DNA of 64,000 bases, from NCBI RefSeq assembly GCF_044596045.1, contig NZ_CP138995.1, forward strand, positions 2,542,001 to 2,606,000, written 5' to 3'. The position numbers and the translations under genes were made by a program. Under the pieces are notes generated by a model, which was given only the letters and a program-made list of their open reading frames with translations, was not told the origin of the DNA and did not search any database. This document shows positions 25,935 through 34,299 of the stretch, piece after piece; position 1 is the first letter of the stretch, and each line of letters begins with the position of its first letter. Origin of the DNA: Flagellimonas sp947499585 (GTDB taxonomy: Bacteria; Bacteroidota; Bacteroidia; Flavobacteriales; Flavobacteriaceae).

Positions 25935-26396
25935 ATGATGACACCTGATGAAATAATCGATAACCTTCCATATGCACAACCCTTTCTTTTTGTGGATGAG
26001 TTGATTCACGTGGATGAGCAATCAGCTGAAGGAACTTATGTATTTGAAGAGGATTCTAGTTTTTACAAAGGTCATTTTAAAGATTTCCCTGTTACCCCAG
26101 GGGTTATTTTAACGGAGTGCTGTGCTCAAATTGGCTTGGTGTGCCTTGGGATTTACCTTTTGCAAAAAGAGATTACTGAAAAACAAGATAAAAAACCGCA
26201 AATTGCCCTGAGTAGCTCTGAAATGGAGTTTTATTTACCAGTTTTTCCTAATGAAAAGGTGAAAGTGGTCTCAGAAAAAATGTATTTCAGATTTGGTAAA
26301 CTCAAATGCAAGGTGAAATTGCTTAATTCTGAAGGAGAATTGGTGTGCAAAGGAATTCTAGCTGGAATGTTCAAACAGGTGAGTAATGGAAAATAG
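25935..26396 (+). CDS. FabZ-like 3-hydroxyacyl-ACP dehydratase (hotdog fold), operon gene 5
   Basis: 153 residues; two ATGs lie side by side at 25935 and 25938. The catalytic motif is YKGHFKDFPVTPGV with His47 and the partner Glu61 (LTECCAQ), as in FabZ. It should dehydrate 3-hydroxyacyl-ACP in the private fatty-acid cycle. It overlaps the following synthase by 11 bp, consistent with coupled translation. Confidence 0.88.
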   Translation: MMTPDEIIDNLPYAQPFLFVDELIHVDEQSAEGTYVFEEDSSFYKGHFKDFPVTPGVILTECCAQIGLVCLGIYLLQKEITEKQDKKPQIALSSSEMEFYLPVFPNEKVKVVSEKMYFRFGKLKCKVKLLNSEGELVCKGILAGMFKQVSNGK

Positions 26397-27657
26397 AGTG
26401 GTGGTAACCGGTATGGGGGTTTGTGCACCAAATGGAATTGGACTTTCTGAGTTTGTTGCATCACTAAAGAATGGAAACAGTGGGATACAATTCTACTCTG
26501 AACTAGAAAAATTAAATTTCTCATGTCAAATAGCTGGAAAACCATTAATTAATAATTCTAACTTGAATGAATACTTTACTAATGTTCAGTTAAAAGGTTT
26601 GAATGCCAGTGGCGTGTTTTATGGCGTAATTGCGGGAAAAGATGCATGGGAAGATGCCGGTTTATCATCCGTAAGTTCAGAAAACCCTGATTGGGATAGT
26701 GGAATCATATTTGGTACAGGAATTCTTGGAGTGGATAAGTTCAGAGAAGCTATATACCAAGTTGATGAGGGTAATGTAAGACGATTAGGCAGCACCTCGG
26801 TAATTCAGACCATGGCTAGTGGGATAAGTGCTTACCTCGGTGGTATGTTAGGTTGTGGAAATCAGGTCACTACTAATTCATCAGCCTGTACTACCGGCAC
26901 GGAAGCTTTATTAATGGGCTACGAGCGTATTAAAAACAAAAAAGCAGTAAGGATGTTGGTGGGTAGTTGTAGTGATAGCGGTCCCTACGTGTGGGGAGGT
27001 TTTGATGCCATGCGTATACTTCCGAGAAACTATAATAACAATCCAGAAGCGGCCAGTAGGCCAATGAGTGCATCTGCAGTTGGATTTGTACCTGGCAGTG
27101 GGGCGGGAGCTCTAGTTTTAGAATCATTAGAGAGCGCTTTAGAGCGTGGCGCGAATATTTATGGGGAAATTATAGGGGGTAATGTAAATAGTGGAGGACA
27201 AAGAGGCGGAGGGAGTATGACTGCTCCAAACAGCAAAGCTGTTCAGCGCTGCATAACAAATGCTATTAAAGACTCAGGAATAGAGCCAAGTGATATTGAG
27301 ACAATCAACGGACACCTTACTGCCACGTCAAAAGATCCTGATGAGATTACTAATTGGAGTCAAGCGCTTGGCCGCTCTGGAATCGATTTTCCTTTTGTTA
27401 ATTCCTTTAAAGGACATTTTGGACATTGTTTGGCGGCCGCTGGGAGTATTGAGTGCGTTGGTGCCTTGCTTCAATTTAAGGAAAACCAGATTTTTGGAAA
27501 CATCAATTGTGAGGATGTGCATCCAGAAATAGATAAATTGATAGATACTTCAAAAATTCCTCGTACAACAATGGACTTTGCGCCAAAAATTATTGCAAAA
27601 GCCAGCTTTGGCTTTGGAGATGTAAATGCCTGTGTTATTTTTAAAGCCTATAGCTAG
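26386..27657 (+). CDS. Beta-ketoacyl-ACP synthase (KAS II/FabF-like), operon gene 6
   Basis: 423 residues, usual length for KAS I/II. The thiolase-fold active site is complete: Cys168 (NSSACTTG), His310 (NGHLTAT) and His347 (FGHCLAAAG), with the supporting Lys342. It condenses malonyl-ACP with an acyl chain. The NGHLTATS sequence replaces the NAHGTSTP of housekeeping FabF, so it belongs to a side branch, in line with a specialised pathway. Bound to the neighbouring ACP in function by inference. Confidence 0.92.
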   Translation: MENRVVVTGMGVCAPNGIGLSEFVASLKNGNSGIQFYSELEKLNFSCQIAGKPLINNSNLNEYFTNVQLKGLNASGVFYGVIAGKDAWEDAGLSSVSSENPDWDSGIIFGTGILGVDKFREAIYQVDEGNVRRLGSTSVIQTMASGISAYLGGMLGCGNQVTTNSSACTTGTEALLMGYERIKNKKAVRMLVGSCSDSGPYVWGGFDAMRILPRNYNNNPEAASRPMSASAVGFVPGSGAGALVLESLESALERGANIYGEIIGGNVNSGGQRGGGSMTAPNSKAVQRCITNAIKDSGIEPSDIETINGHLTATSKDPDEITNWSQALGRSGIDFPFVNSFKGHFGHCLAAAGSIECVGALLQFKENQIFGNINCEDVHPEIDKLIDTSKIPRTTMDFAPKIIAKASFGFGDVNACVIFKAYS

Positions 27658-27679
27658 AAACAAATTCTTAAAATAAAAA

Positions 27680-27931
27680 ATGCAAGAAGAAAGATATCAG
27701 AAACTAAAGGAAATCGTACAAACCTATTTACCAGATGATGTTTCTGCGGAAGCCATACAAATGGAAAGTAATTTCACCCAAGAATTAAACATCAACTCGG
27801 CCAATTTAGTAGATATTGTGCTGGATGTTGAAGATGCTTTTGACATTATGTTGGAAAATGAAGATATGGACGGTATGCAAACAGTTAAGGATGCACTTCA
27901 AATAATAGATCATAAAATAGCTGCTAAATGA
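27680..27931 (+). CDS. Dedicated acyl carrier protein, operon gene 7
   Basis: 83 residues, acidic and helical. The phosphopantetheine Ser is Ser40 in NINSANLVD; the family's usual D-S-L is N-S-A here, which marks it as a specialised ACP. It would carry the growing acyl chain between the synthase, dehydratase and reductase encoded just upstream. No beta-ketoreductase of clear FabG type or malonyl transferase is present in the operon, so those are presumably borrowed. It overlaps the last gene by 4 bp (ATGA at 27928). Confidence 0.92.
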   Translation: MQEERYQKLKEIVQTYLPDDVSAEAIQMESNFTQELNINSANLVDIVLDVEDAFDIMLENEDMDGMQTVKDALQIIDHKIAAK

Positions 27932-28353
27932 AAGAATTCTGGAATTACGTTTTGGAAAAAGTGACTGTTGATAAGCGATTATTGATTACCTATTGTCTCG
28001 TTTATTTTCTTTGGGGCTTTGGAATGAATTGGTTTGGAGCACAAATGGAAATTGCCAAGTTTACCTTTTGGTGGCAGGTGATTACCTGTTATATTTTATA
28101 TATGGTTCCAATTTCTTTGGTATTAAGGGGTTTGCCTTTTCATATGCAATATGCCTATGGATTAATTGCCATGGGATTGTTGGAGTTTGGAGGATATGCT
28201 CTACAAACTTCGTATGCATATCCAAATAACATTTTGGATCAACTATTCAACATACGTAATTTTAGCCTAGGTATGGCACTGTTTTTTGCTTTGTACTTTC
28301 CTTTAGGTAATTGGGGTGTAGGTAAGATTTACAATATGCTGTTCAAAAAATAG
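27928..28353 (+). CDS. Small integral membrane protein of unknown function, operon gene 8
   Basis: 141 residues with about four transmembrane helices (about 15-35, 45-65, 70-92, 103-125). The family is not recognised. Because it closes the operon and overlaps the ACP gene, it may help to insert, flip or modify the lipid product in the membrane, but the sequence does not prove this. The next gene (28391) is convergent; no clear terminator is visible in the 37-bp gap. Confidence 0.75.
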   Translation: MKEFWNYVLEKVTVDKRLLITYCLVYFLWGFGMNWFGAQMEIAKFTFWWQVITCYILYMVPISLVLRGLPFHMQYAYGLIAMGLLEFGGYALQTSYAYPNNILDQLFNIRNFSLGMALFFALYFPLGNWGVGKIYNMLFKK

Positions 28354-28390
28354 CACGGGTTACTTAGCGTTCCTAAAAGGATATGGTGAG

Positions 28391-28906
28391 CTAGTTATTG
28401 ATATCAAAAACCATTTTGACCTTCACTAGATTGTCTTCTCTTTTTTTCTTGATTTTAATTCCATAATCAATAGAATATAAAGAAGTGGTTCCAATGAGTT
28501 GATTTTCTTTTCTGGTAAAGGTGATAGTGACTTGTTTTGAAGTTTCTTTAATGGTAAGATTACCCTTTACCACTAGCTTTTCGCCTTCCAGTCTAGCTAC
28601 ATTACTTTCAAAGGAAATCTTTGGATAATCATCGGCATCAAAATACTTCCCACTTTTTAAAGACCAATTTCTTAATCCGCTATTAGTATCTAAGGTTTCA
28701 GAGGAAACAGAACCCTTAAAAATTGAGCTTTCTAAATTACCAAGATCTATTGACGATTCTGATTCAAAACCCGAAATAGTCCCTTTCACATTTTTGGAAA
28801 CAAATTCAAATGATATTTGGGCACTCTTGATACTGGTTTTTTGCCCATTCACTATAGTAAAGGACAAGCCAATGACTAAAAACAAACAAAGTGAAAAGAT
28901 TCTCAT
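28391..28906 (-). CDS. YceI-family periplasmic lipid-binding protein
   Basis: 171 residues with a Sec signal (about 1-21) ending near NGQ. The mature part follows the YceI beta-barrel pattern: KSAQISFEFVSKNVKGTIS (about 26-44), a central KYFDADDYPKISFES, and KGNLTIKETSKQVTI. YceI proteins bind isoprenoid or amphiphilic molecules in a lipocalin-like barrel; the ligand is unknown. Sits convergent to the polyketide operon, so any joint role with the lipid made there would be a guess. Confidence 0.87.
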   Translation of the reverse strand: MRIFSLCLFLVIGLSFTIVNGQKTSIKSAQISFEFVSKNVKGTISGFESESSIDLGNLESSIFKGSVSSETLDTNSGLRNWSLKSGKYFDADDYPKISFESNVARLEGEKLVVKGNLTIKETSKQVTITFTRKENQLIGTTSLYSIDYGIKIKKKREDNLVKVKMVFDINN

Positions 28907-29127
28907 AGCAATTTTTAATCTAAAGTAAAGATTTGGTCATTAAAGAAAGGGACTACTTACAGAATTAGTAACTTTTGTTTAACATTTTGATATGTTCAAC
29001 ATACCCAATTGAAGTGAATGCTCCTTTCAGGTTATATCAGTTTTGAAAATTTGCAAATATTTAAGCATCAATTTTTTAGAATTAGCAATACAGGTTTAAC
29101 TGAATGTTAAATATTTAAAAATAGAGT

Positions 29128-29135
29128 TAATTTTG
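29128..29135 (+). promoter_or_regulatory. Candidate -7 element (TAATTTTG) in the 298-bp gap 28907-29204
   Basis: TAATTTTG matches TAnnTTTG and lies about 70 bp before the coiled-coil gene at 29205. A convincing -33 TTG is not seen at the right distance. The rest of the gap, which also must hold the promoter of the minus-strand YceI gene, shows nothing else I can support. Confidence 0.3.
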
Positions 29136-29204
29136 TACAACAATGTAAGATAATTAGTAACTTAATGGAAGGTTTTAAGGCAATCAATACTTAAACAAAA
29201 TATT

Positions 29205-29534
29205 ATGAATGATGTAACCGAAAATAGCACTGGTCAAATCCAAGAACTATTGATTCGTATGGAGCGAAATAATAACATTATTCAAAGACTTTCCAAAAAG
29301 CTTAGCTCTTATACTTGCGAGCCCAATAATTCCTCCTGTTTTGAAAAACTATATGATCTTAGGCATAGCTTTAAGGTTTTTACTGGTCAACAAAAGCAAA
29401 TTATGGAGCTTCTAAAGCAGAAAAGAGGAATGGCAAAGAGCTTGCAAAAAGATATCCAACTTCATTTAGAGCGATTTAAACAACTAGAGCAAGAGATGGC
29501 CGCTTATATCTTGGATACTAATCAGTATTCCTAA
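29205..29534 (+). CDS. Small hypothetical coiled-coil protein
   Basis: 109 residues, hydrophilic, mostly helical and rich in Gln, Lys, Leu and Glu. There is no signal peptide or membrane segment. Two Cys (CEPNNSSC) lie near residues 39-46. Heptad-like spacing through most of the length suggests a dimeric coiled coil. Family not recognised. Alone by spacing, with about 300 bp upstream. Confidence 0.6.
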   Translation: MNDVTENSTGQIQELLIRMERNNNIIQRLSKKLSSYTCEPNNSSCFEKLYDLRHSFKVFTGQQKQIMELLKQKRGMAKSLQKDIQLHLERFKQLEQEMAAYILDTNQYS

Positions 29535-29657
29535 AATCTCATGTGCTGGATGCAGTTTTAATGGCTGCTCATTTCTTTGCATAACTTCATTTAGAATATA
29601 TTTTTTACTCCTGTAAACATCCGTATTATTGCAGGGCAAACAGCCACATTTTTCAGA

Positions 29658-30575
29658 ATGGGAAAGTCCTCTAATTCTACTCTTGTCATTCTTGCCTTTT
29701 TTGCGATATACGTAATATGGGGGTCTACTTATTTGCTCAATAAGATTGCCGTATTGGAGCTGCCGCCTTTTATGTTGGCTTCATTTCGTTTTACCACCGC
29801 AGGTATTTTAATTTTCATTATTGCGAAGATGATGGGAATTCAGATTTCAATTACTAGAAAGCAGTTGTGGAATACAATAATTGCGGGGTTCCTCTTTTTA
29901 AGTTTTGGCAATGGGGTAGTGGTATGGGCTCTCCGTTATGTTGATACTGGTTTTGCTGCTTTAGAAATATCTGCACAGCCGCTTATTATTTTGTTGCTGA
30001 TGCGAATTTTGCAAGGAAAGAAAATACAACCAATGTCAGTCGTTGGTGTTATTTTTGGAATCATTGGTATATATCTTTTGGTAAGTCAAAAACAGGTTAT
30101 AACCAAGGAAGGCTCAATCTTGGGCATGGTCATGATATTTTTCTGTATGTTGAGTTGGGGTTATGGGAGTTTGTTTGTTGCAAAAGCGGACCTGCCAACA
30201 AATTATTTTGTTAATACAGGTTATCAAATGTTTACTGGGGGTATTATTCTGGCCTTTATGAGCATTGGGTTTAGCGAAGATTGGACCTCGCCATTAGTTT
30301 GGAGCGGCAAGGTGCAAGTTGTAATGATATTGCTGGTCATTTTTGGAAGCATCCTGGCATTTACCTCTTTCAACTACTTGTTAAAATCAGTTTCTCCAGA
30401 GAAAGTGGCAACTTCTACCTATGTAAATCCTATCGTTGCACTCATTCTGGGCTGGTATTTCCTAAATGAAGAAATAACATTGCAATCCATAATCGCAGCT
30501 GTTGTATTGCTTACGGGGGTCTACTTCATTAATGCTAAAAAGACTTTGGCCATTTTTGAAAGGTTTAAAAGATAG
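29658..30575 (+). CDS. EamA/DMT-family transporter
   Basis: 305 residues with ten predicted transmembrane helices in two repeats. Typical EamA signatures are the N-terminal AIYVIWGSTYLLNKIA segment (about 16-31) and the second-repeat ending VNPIVALILGWYFLNEEIT. Drug/metabolite transporters of this group export amino acids, nucleotides or other small metabolites; substrate unknown. ATG at 29658 is preferred because the first helix follows directly. Confidence 0.9.
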   Translation: MGKSSNSTLVILAFFAIYVIWGSTYLLNKIAVLELPPFMLASFRFTTAGILIFIIAKMMGIQISITRKQLWNTIIAGFLFLSFGNGVVVWALRYVDTGFAALEISAQPLIILLLMRILQGKKIQPMSVVGVIFGIIGIYLLVSQKQVITKEGSILGMVMIFFCMLSWGYGSLFVAKADLPTNYFVNTGYQMFTGGIILAFMSIGFSEDWTSPLVWSGKVQVVMILLVIFGSILAFTSFNYLLKSVSPEKVATSTYVNPIVALILGWYFLNEEITLQSIIAAVVLLTGVYFINAKKTLAIFERFKR

Positions 30576-30730
30576 TTTATAGCACCTTTCTCTCCTCTTT
30601 GTACAATTCAGTACATAAACCGTCCAATTGGCTACATTTCATTTTTACAAGAAAGGATTGAAGCACATCTTTGCTTCATCAATCAAAAAATAATCAGTAC
30701 AATCAATCATCAATCAAAAAACGAACAATC

Positions 30731-32179
30731 ATGAATCAACTATCAAAAATCTTTGCTGCCCTAGTCTTAAAGGTTATTCTTTTCTTTTTCCTGCTAAATG
30801 GAAGTTCTGTAAACGCTCAGCGCAAGAGTACCTCAATAAACGTTAGTGATAATGGAAAAACCTCTATTTCCGTAAAGAATGGTTTTGGGAATAATTTTCA
30901 GGTCGAGTTTAAAGGAGATATCACACTTTCCAATGATGACACTGATGTTATTGCCATTTCTGATGAGGGCTATATGGAAATAAAGAAATCTGCTTTTGGG
31001 AATCGCAGGAGGGTCTTTATAGAATCTAACAGTTCAGGGCAGCTTACCAAAAAGTATTATGTAGGAGGTTCTGAAAGAAATTTTGATTCTGAAGGAAGAA
31101 AATGGATGGCGGAAATACTTTTAGAAGTAGTTCGCACAACCACTTTAGGGTCTGAGCAGCGTGTTAATCGGATTTACAAACAAGGGGGAACATATGGTGT
31201 GCTTAAAGAAGTTGACTTTATTGGTAGCAATTATGTAAAAGCAAGGTATATAAAGCTATTGTTGAAAAAAGACCTTAAAAATGCTGACTTAATATCCATT
31301 CTAAATGTAATTGGCGATGATATTGATTCTGATCACCATAGGGCAGACATTCTAAAAAACAATACCTCAAAGTTTTTGGCAACAGAAGCTAGTACTTCGG
31401 CATATATTGAAGCTACCGCAGAGATAGATTCTGACCACCACAAAGCGGAGGTTCTTAAAAGATCTATTAAAGATGGTTCACTAAAGGGAAATCAGATGAA
31501 TTCCCTTTTTACAATTGCAAAAGATATAGATTCCGACTATCATAAATCTAGCGTTCTGCTAACAGTACTAAGAAATTCATCTCTTAATACTGCAAATATG
31601 AAACTGCTTATAAGTACTGCGAACGGGATAGATTCGGATCATCATAAATCGGAGGTTTTGCGAAGTGCATTAAACTCTGATGGTCTATCAGATAGTAGTT
31701 TCCATACTTTGTTAAGTTCTTTGGATGACATGAGTTCGGACCACCATAAAGGGAATGTACTTTCTAAATTACTTCAAAAAGACCTTGACCCATCTTCACT
31801 TTCACATGTATTGAAACAAGTGGGGCACATGGATTCTGACAGTCATAAAGCCAATGTGCTAAAGTCGGTCGTACGGAAGGAGCTTTCAGATGAAAGTATA
31901 GAAGTTTTATTGGATGTTTTGGAGCACATGAGTTCCGATAGTCATAAAGCGGGTATTTTTAAACAAATGGCAAGAAAAACATATTCGGATACACAGCTTA
32001 CCAAAATTTTATGGACCATTAAAGATATTGGTTCAGACTATCATAAAGCTGAATCACTACTTGCATTTTCCAGAATGGTTTCGCAAAAAGAAGCTACGGT
32101 AAAAGAAACCTATAGATCCGTTTGTAAAAGTATTTCATCTGACTCGCATTACAGAAAAGCCATAAACGCAGTTCAATAA
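30731..32179 (+). CDS. Secreted SDxHK-repeat protein of unknown function
   Basis: 482 residues from the ATG at 30731; an open frame extends 60 bp upstream but the signal peptide starts here. Signal about 1-29 ending NAQ. About 30-190 is beta-rich and then helical, not recognised. From about 190 to the end, nine copies of a 36-residue helical unit appear, each with the core [ID/MS]-SD-x-HK-A-x-V-L, for example DIDSDHHRA, EIDSDHHKAEVL, GIDSDHHKSEVL and HMSSDSHKAGI. The His-Asp richness suggests metal binding; the helical repeats suggest a solenoid. Similar SD-x-x-K repeats occur in some BlaR1-type sensor proteins. The following genes encode a kinase, pseudokinase and regulator, so this could be their extracytoplasmic partner (inference). 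Confidence 0.75.
   Translation: MNQLSKIFAALVLKVILFFFLLNGSSVNAQRKSTSINVSDNGKTSISVKNGFGNNFQVEFKGDITLSNDDTDVIAISDEGYMEIKKSAFGNRRRVFIESNSSGQLTKKYYVGGSERNFDSEGRKWMAEILLEVVRTTTLGSEQRVNRIYKQGGTYGVLKEVDFIGSNYVKARYIKLLLKKDLKNADLISILNVIGDDIDSDHHRADILKNNTSKFLATEASTSAYIEATAEIDSDHHKAEVLKRSIKDGSLKGNQMNSLFTIAKDIDSDYHKSSVLLTVLRNSSLNTANMKLLISTANGIDSDHHKSEVLRSALNSDGLSDSSFHTLLSSLDDMSSDHHKGNVLSKLLQKDLDPSSLSHVLKQVGHMDSDSHKANVLKSVVRKELSDESIEVLLDVLEHMSSDSHKAGIFKQMARKTYSDTQLTKILWTIKDIGSDYHKAESLLAFSRMVSQKEATVKETYRSVCKSISSDSHYRKAINAVQ
31318..32179 (+). repeat. Nine tandem 36-codon SDxHK repeats
   Basis: Coding repeats with a period of about 105-111 bp. The DNA of the units has diverged strongly while the SD-x-HK core stays, so protein structure rather than recent DNA slippage keeps the pattern. 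The ninth unit (about 32131-32155) is partial. Confidence 0.85.
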
Positions 32180-32196
32180 CCAATTAGAATTCTGAC

Positions 32197-32243
32197 CACC
32201 AAAATACTCCAACTGCTTTAGCATAATAATGAGTATTTTGGTG
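32197..32243 (+). promoter_or_regulatory. Perfect 13-bp inverted repeat just before the histidine kinase ATG
   Basis: CACCAAAATACTC (32197-32209) and GAGTATTTTGGTG (32231-32243) pair without a mismatch around a 21-nt loop, ending 2 bp before the ATG at 32246. There is no T run. On RNA this would bury the ribosome landing region of the kinase gene; it could equally be an operator in DNA. Confidence 0.6.
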
Positions 32244-32245
32244 TT

Positions 32246-33283
32246 ATGGACAGAATTTTTACTTTTTTCTCAGACCGACCCACCATGGCAAGAAATCTGT
32301 TCCTTATCATCTTAGGCTTTATTGTTGGAGCCCTATTCTACAGTTTCCACAATTTTAGCGGAAAACCAAGTTTTTGGGAATTTGTTCTCAATGGTATTCT
32401 AGGTGTTGCCATTAGTTATGTTTTCCATTTCTGTAATCTTTTTTTGAACAAAACCATTCGCTGGAAACAACAGACTGGATTAAGACTTTTACTTGGAATT
32501 GTAATGCATTTGATTTTAGGATTGTGCATTATTTTTCTTGGATTAAAAGGATATGAAATACTATACCATGAGTACACCTTTTTCTCTGGAGAAGGAAGCA
32601 AGGTGCTATTGAAGATAGGTATACTTCTTTTTTGTACCGTCCTTATCTACAACATCATCTATTTAGTCTTTTATTCATACCGACAATACACCATGGGGCA
32701 GGTAATGGAAGTCCAGTTCAAACGGAAACAAACAGAACTTCAACTAAAAGCATTAAAATCTCAATTAAGTCCTCATTTTCTTTTTAACAGCCTAAATACA
32801 TTGTCTTCTTTATTTCAAAAGGATATAAAAAAGGCAGATATTTTTATAAGGTCTTTGGCAAAATCCTATCAATATACCCTGAAAGCTTACAAAGAAGTGC
32901 TGGTTACGGTAGAGGACGAATTGGCATTTGTGAACTCTTATTGCTTTTTGGTGCAAACACGCTTTGGAGATTACCTCTCATTAGACTTGCAATTGACAGA
33001 TAACGAACTTAAAAGCAAGATTCCGCCATTAACGCTTCAGATGTTGGTGGAGAATGCCGTGAAGCACAATATCATCAACAATGAAAATCAATTGAAAGTT
33101 CAAATAAAACCAAACAATGGTTTTTTAGAGGTATCCAATAATAAAACGGCAAAACGACCAGAAACAAAATCTTTGAAAATAGGTCTCAAAAATATTATTT
33201 CGCGGTATGAATTGCTAGCGGAAAAACAAGTGAAAATAGTTGACGATGAATACTTTACCGTAAAACTCCCATTGCTTACATGA
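32246..33283 (+). CDS. LytS-type membrane histidine kinase
   Basis: 345 residues. Four transmembrane helices (about 16-35, 47-66, 80-100, 122-143) are followed by a short linker and a His_kinase/HATPase_c (PF06580-like) domain. The phosphoacceptor is His177 in LSPHFLFNSLNTL with the partner Asn181, and the ATP site has VENAVKHN. All core residues are in place. There is no periplasmic domain, so it probably senses the membrane or acts with the repeat protein upstream. Overlaps the next gene by 4 bp. An alternative ATG is at 32285, which would move the start clear of the hairpin. Confidence 0.9.
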   Translation: MDRIFTFFSDRPTMARNLFLIILGFIVGALFYSFHNFSGKPSFWEFVLNGILGVAISYVFHFCNLFLNKTIRWKQQTGLRLLLGIVMHLILGLCIIFLGLKGYEILYHEYTFFSGEGSKVLLKIGILLFCTVLIYNIIYLVFYSYRQYTMGQVMEVQFKRKQTELQLKALKSQLSPHFLFNSLNTLSSLFQKDIKKADIFIRSLAKSYQYTLKAYKEVLVTVEDELAFVNSYCFLVQTRFGDYLSLDLQLTDNELKSKIPPLTLQMLVENAVKHNIINNENQLKVQIKPNNGFLEVSNNKTAKRPETKSLKIGLKNIISRYELLAEKQVKIVDDEYFTVKLPLLT

Positions 33284-34299
33284 AAAAACTGTTTGTTCAT
33301 AAACCGCTGTTTAGATTATTGAGCCCTTTGTTCAGTGGAACTCTGGTGTATCTTCTTATTTTACTGATCAATAACACAATTGATGAACTTGGCGCTAATT
33401 TTTTTGGTCAGGAGCTTTATGTGTGTATTGGCCTTGCATATTTGATTCAGGAGTACGCTCGTATTTCAATTATAATTTTTAAAAGACTTAAAAGACCGTC
33501 CTCATTTTTTGTTAAAACCATACTACAGATTGTTAGTACAATTGTCATCAATATCGTTTTGGTTTCCTTGGCCATGCATTTGTATTTTACCAATGTACTT
33601 TACTACACCCCAAACAGTAACGAGTTAATGATATTTAATAGCATTTTCTCCGTTATTGCTTTGATTTATGTCTTGCTGTATGTGAGCCATCAGTTTCTGT
33701 ATATGGTAAATACGGAAAAGTTGGAAAAAGAAGAATGGGCCAGGCAGGAAGTAGAAGAGGACTTTACGGATTTTAAGCGAGGTATAAATCCAGAATTGCT
33801 TTTTGAAAGCTTAGAAGCAATTTTGGTAGTTATGAAAGAAGACCCTGATAAAGCTGAGCAGATTACGGATCGTTTCGCCATGGTCTATAGGTATTTATTA
33901 TCCAAAAAGAAGGATGAACTGGTTCCCATATCTGAGGAACTAAAAACGTTGAAAGAATTACTGCAATTATTCTCAGAACTCCCACATAGAAAAATGCAAT
34001 TGGGCCAAATAACGGCAAATGAGACTTTGGTAGTACCTGGAAGTTTGCTGCGTATTGCTGAAAAGGTAATGCGTACAACAATTCCATCAGAGATTAAAAA
34101 AATGACCATTGATGTTTTAGAGTCTAAGAATAAATTGGAAATTAAATATAAACATGAAGAAAAGATTGATAAATCATTAAACATCAGTATTTTAAAATAC
34201 ATTCAAAAAGATTATGAATATTATGCTTCTGAACCTGTCAAAGTGATTCATGACGACGTTTTTAAAACCATATACCTTCCAAAATTGAGCTTAGAATGA
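33280..34299 (+). CDS. Membrane histidine kinase homologue, catalytically degenerate (pseudokinase)
   Basis: 339 residues with the same layout as the preceding kinase: four transmembrane helices, then a His_kinase-like region. But the phosphoacceptor motif is NPELLFESL, with Glu172 where the His should be and Glu176 where the Asn should be. The ATP-binding N-box VENAVKHN is also lost (AEKVMRTT at the matching place). It cannot autophosphorylate in the usual way. It probably modulates or dimerises with the active kinase next to it. The frame is intact, and it overlaps both neighbours by 4 bp, so it is not a pseudogene. Confidence 0.8.
   Translation: MKKLFVHKPLFRLLSPLFSGTLVYLLILLINNTIDELGANFFGQELYVCIGLAYLIQEYARISIIIFKRLKRPSSFFVKTILQIVSTIVINIVLVSLAMHLYFTNVLYYTPNSNELMIFNSIFSVIALIYVLLYVSHQFLYMVNTEKLEKEEWARQEVEEDFTDFKRGINPELLFESLEAILVVMKEDPDKAEQITDRFAMVYRYLLSKKKDELVPISEELKTLKELLQLFSELPHRKMQLGQITANETLVVPGSLLRIAEKVMRTTIPSEIKKMTIDVLESKNKLEIKYKHEEKIDKSLNISILKYIQKDYEYYASEPVKVIHDDVFKTIYLPKLSLE

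Noticed and set aside
28354..28390. Terminator between the PKS operon and the YceI gene
   Set aside because: No stem with T run is visible in the 37-bp gap.
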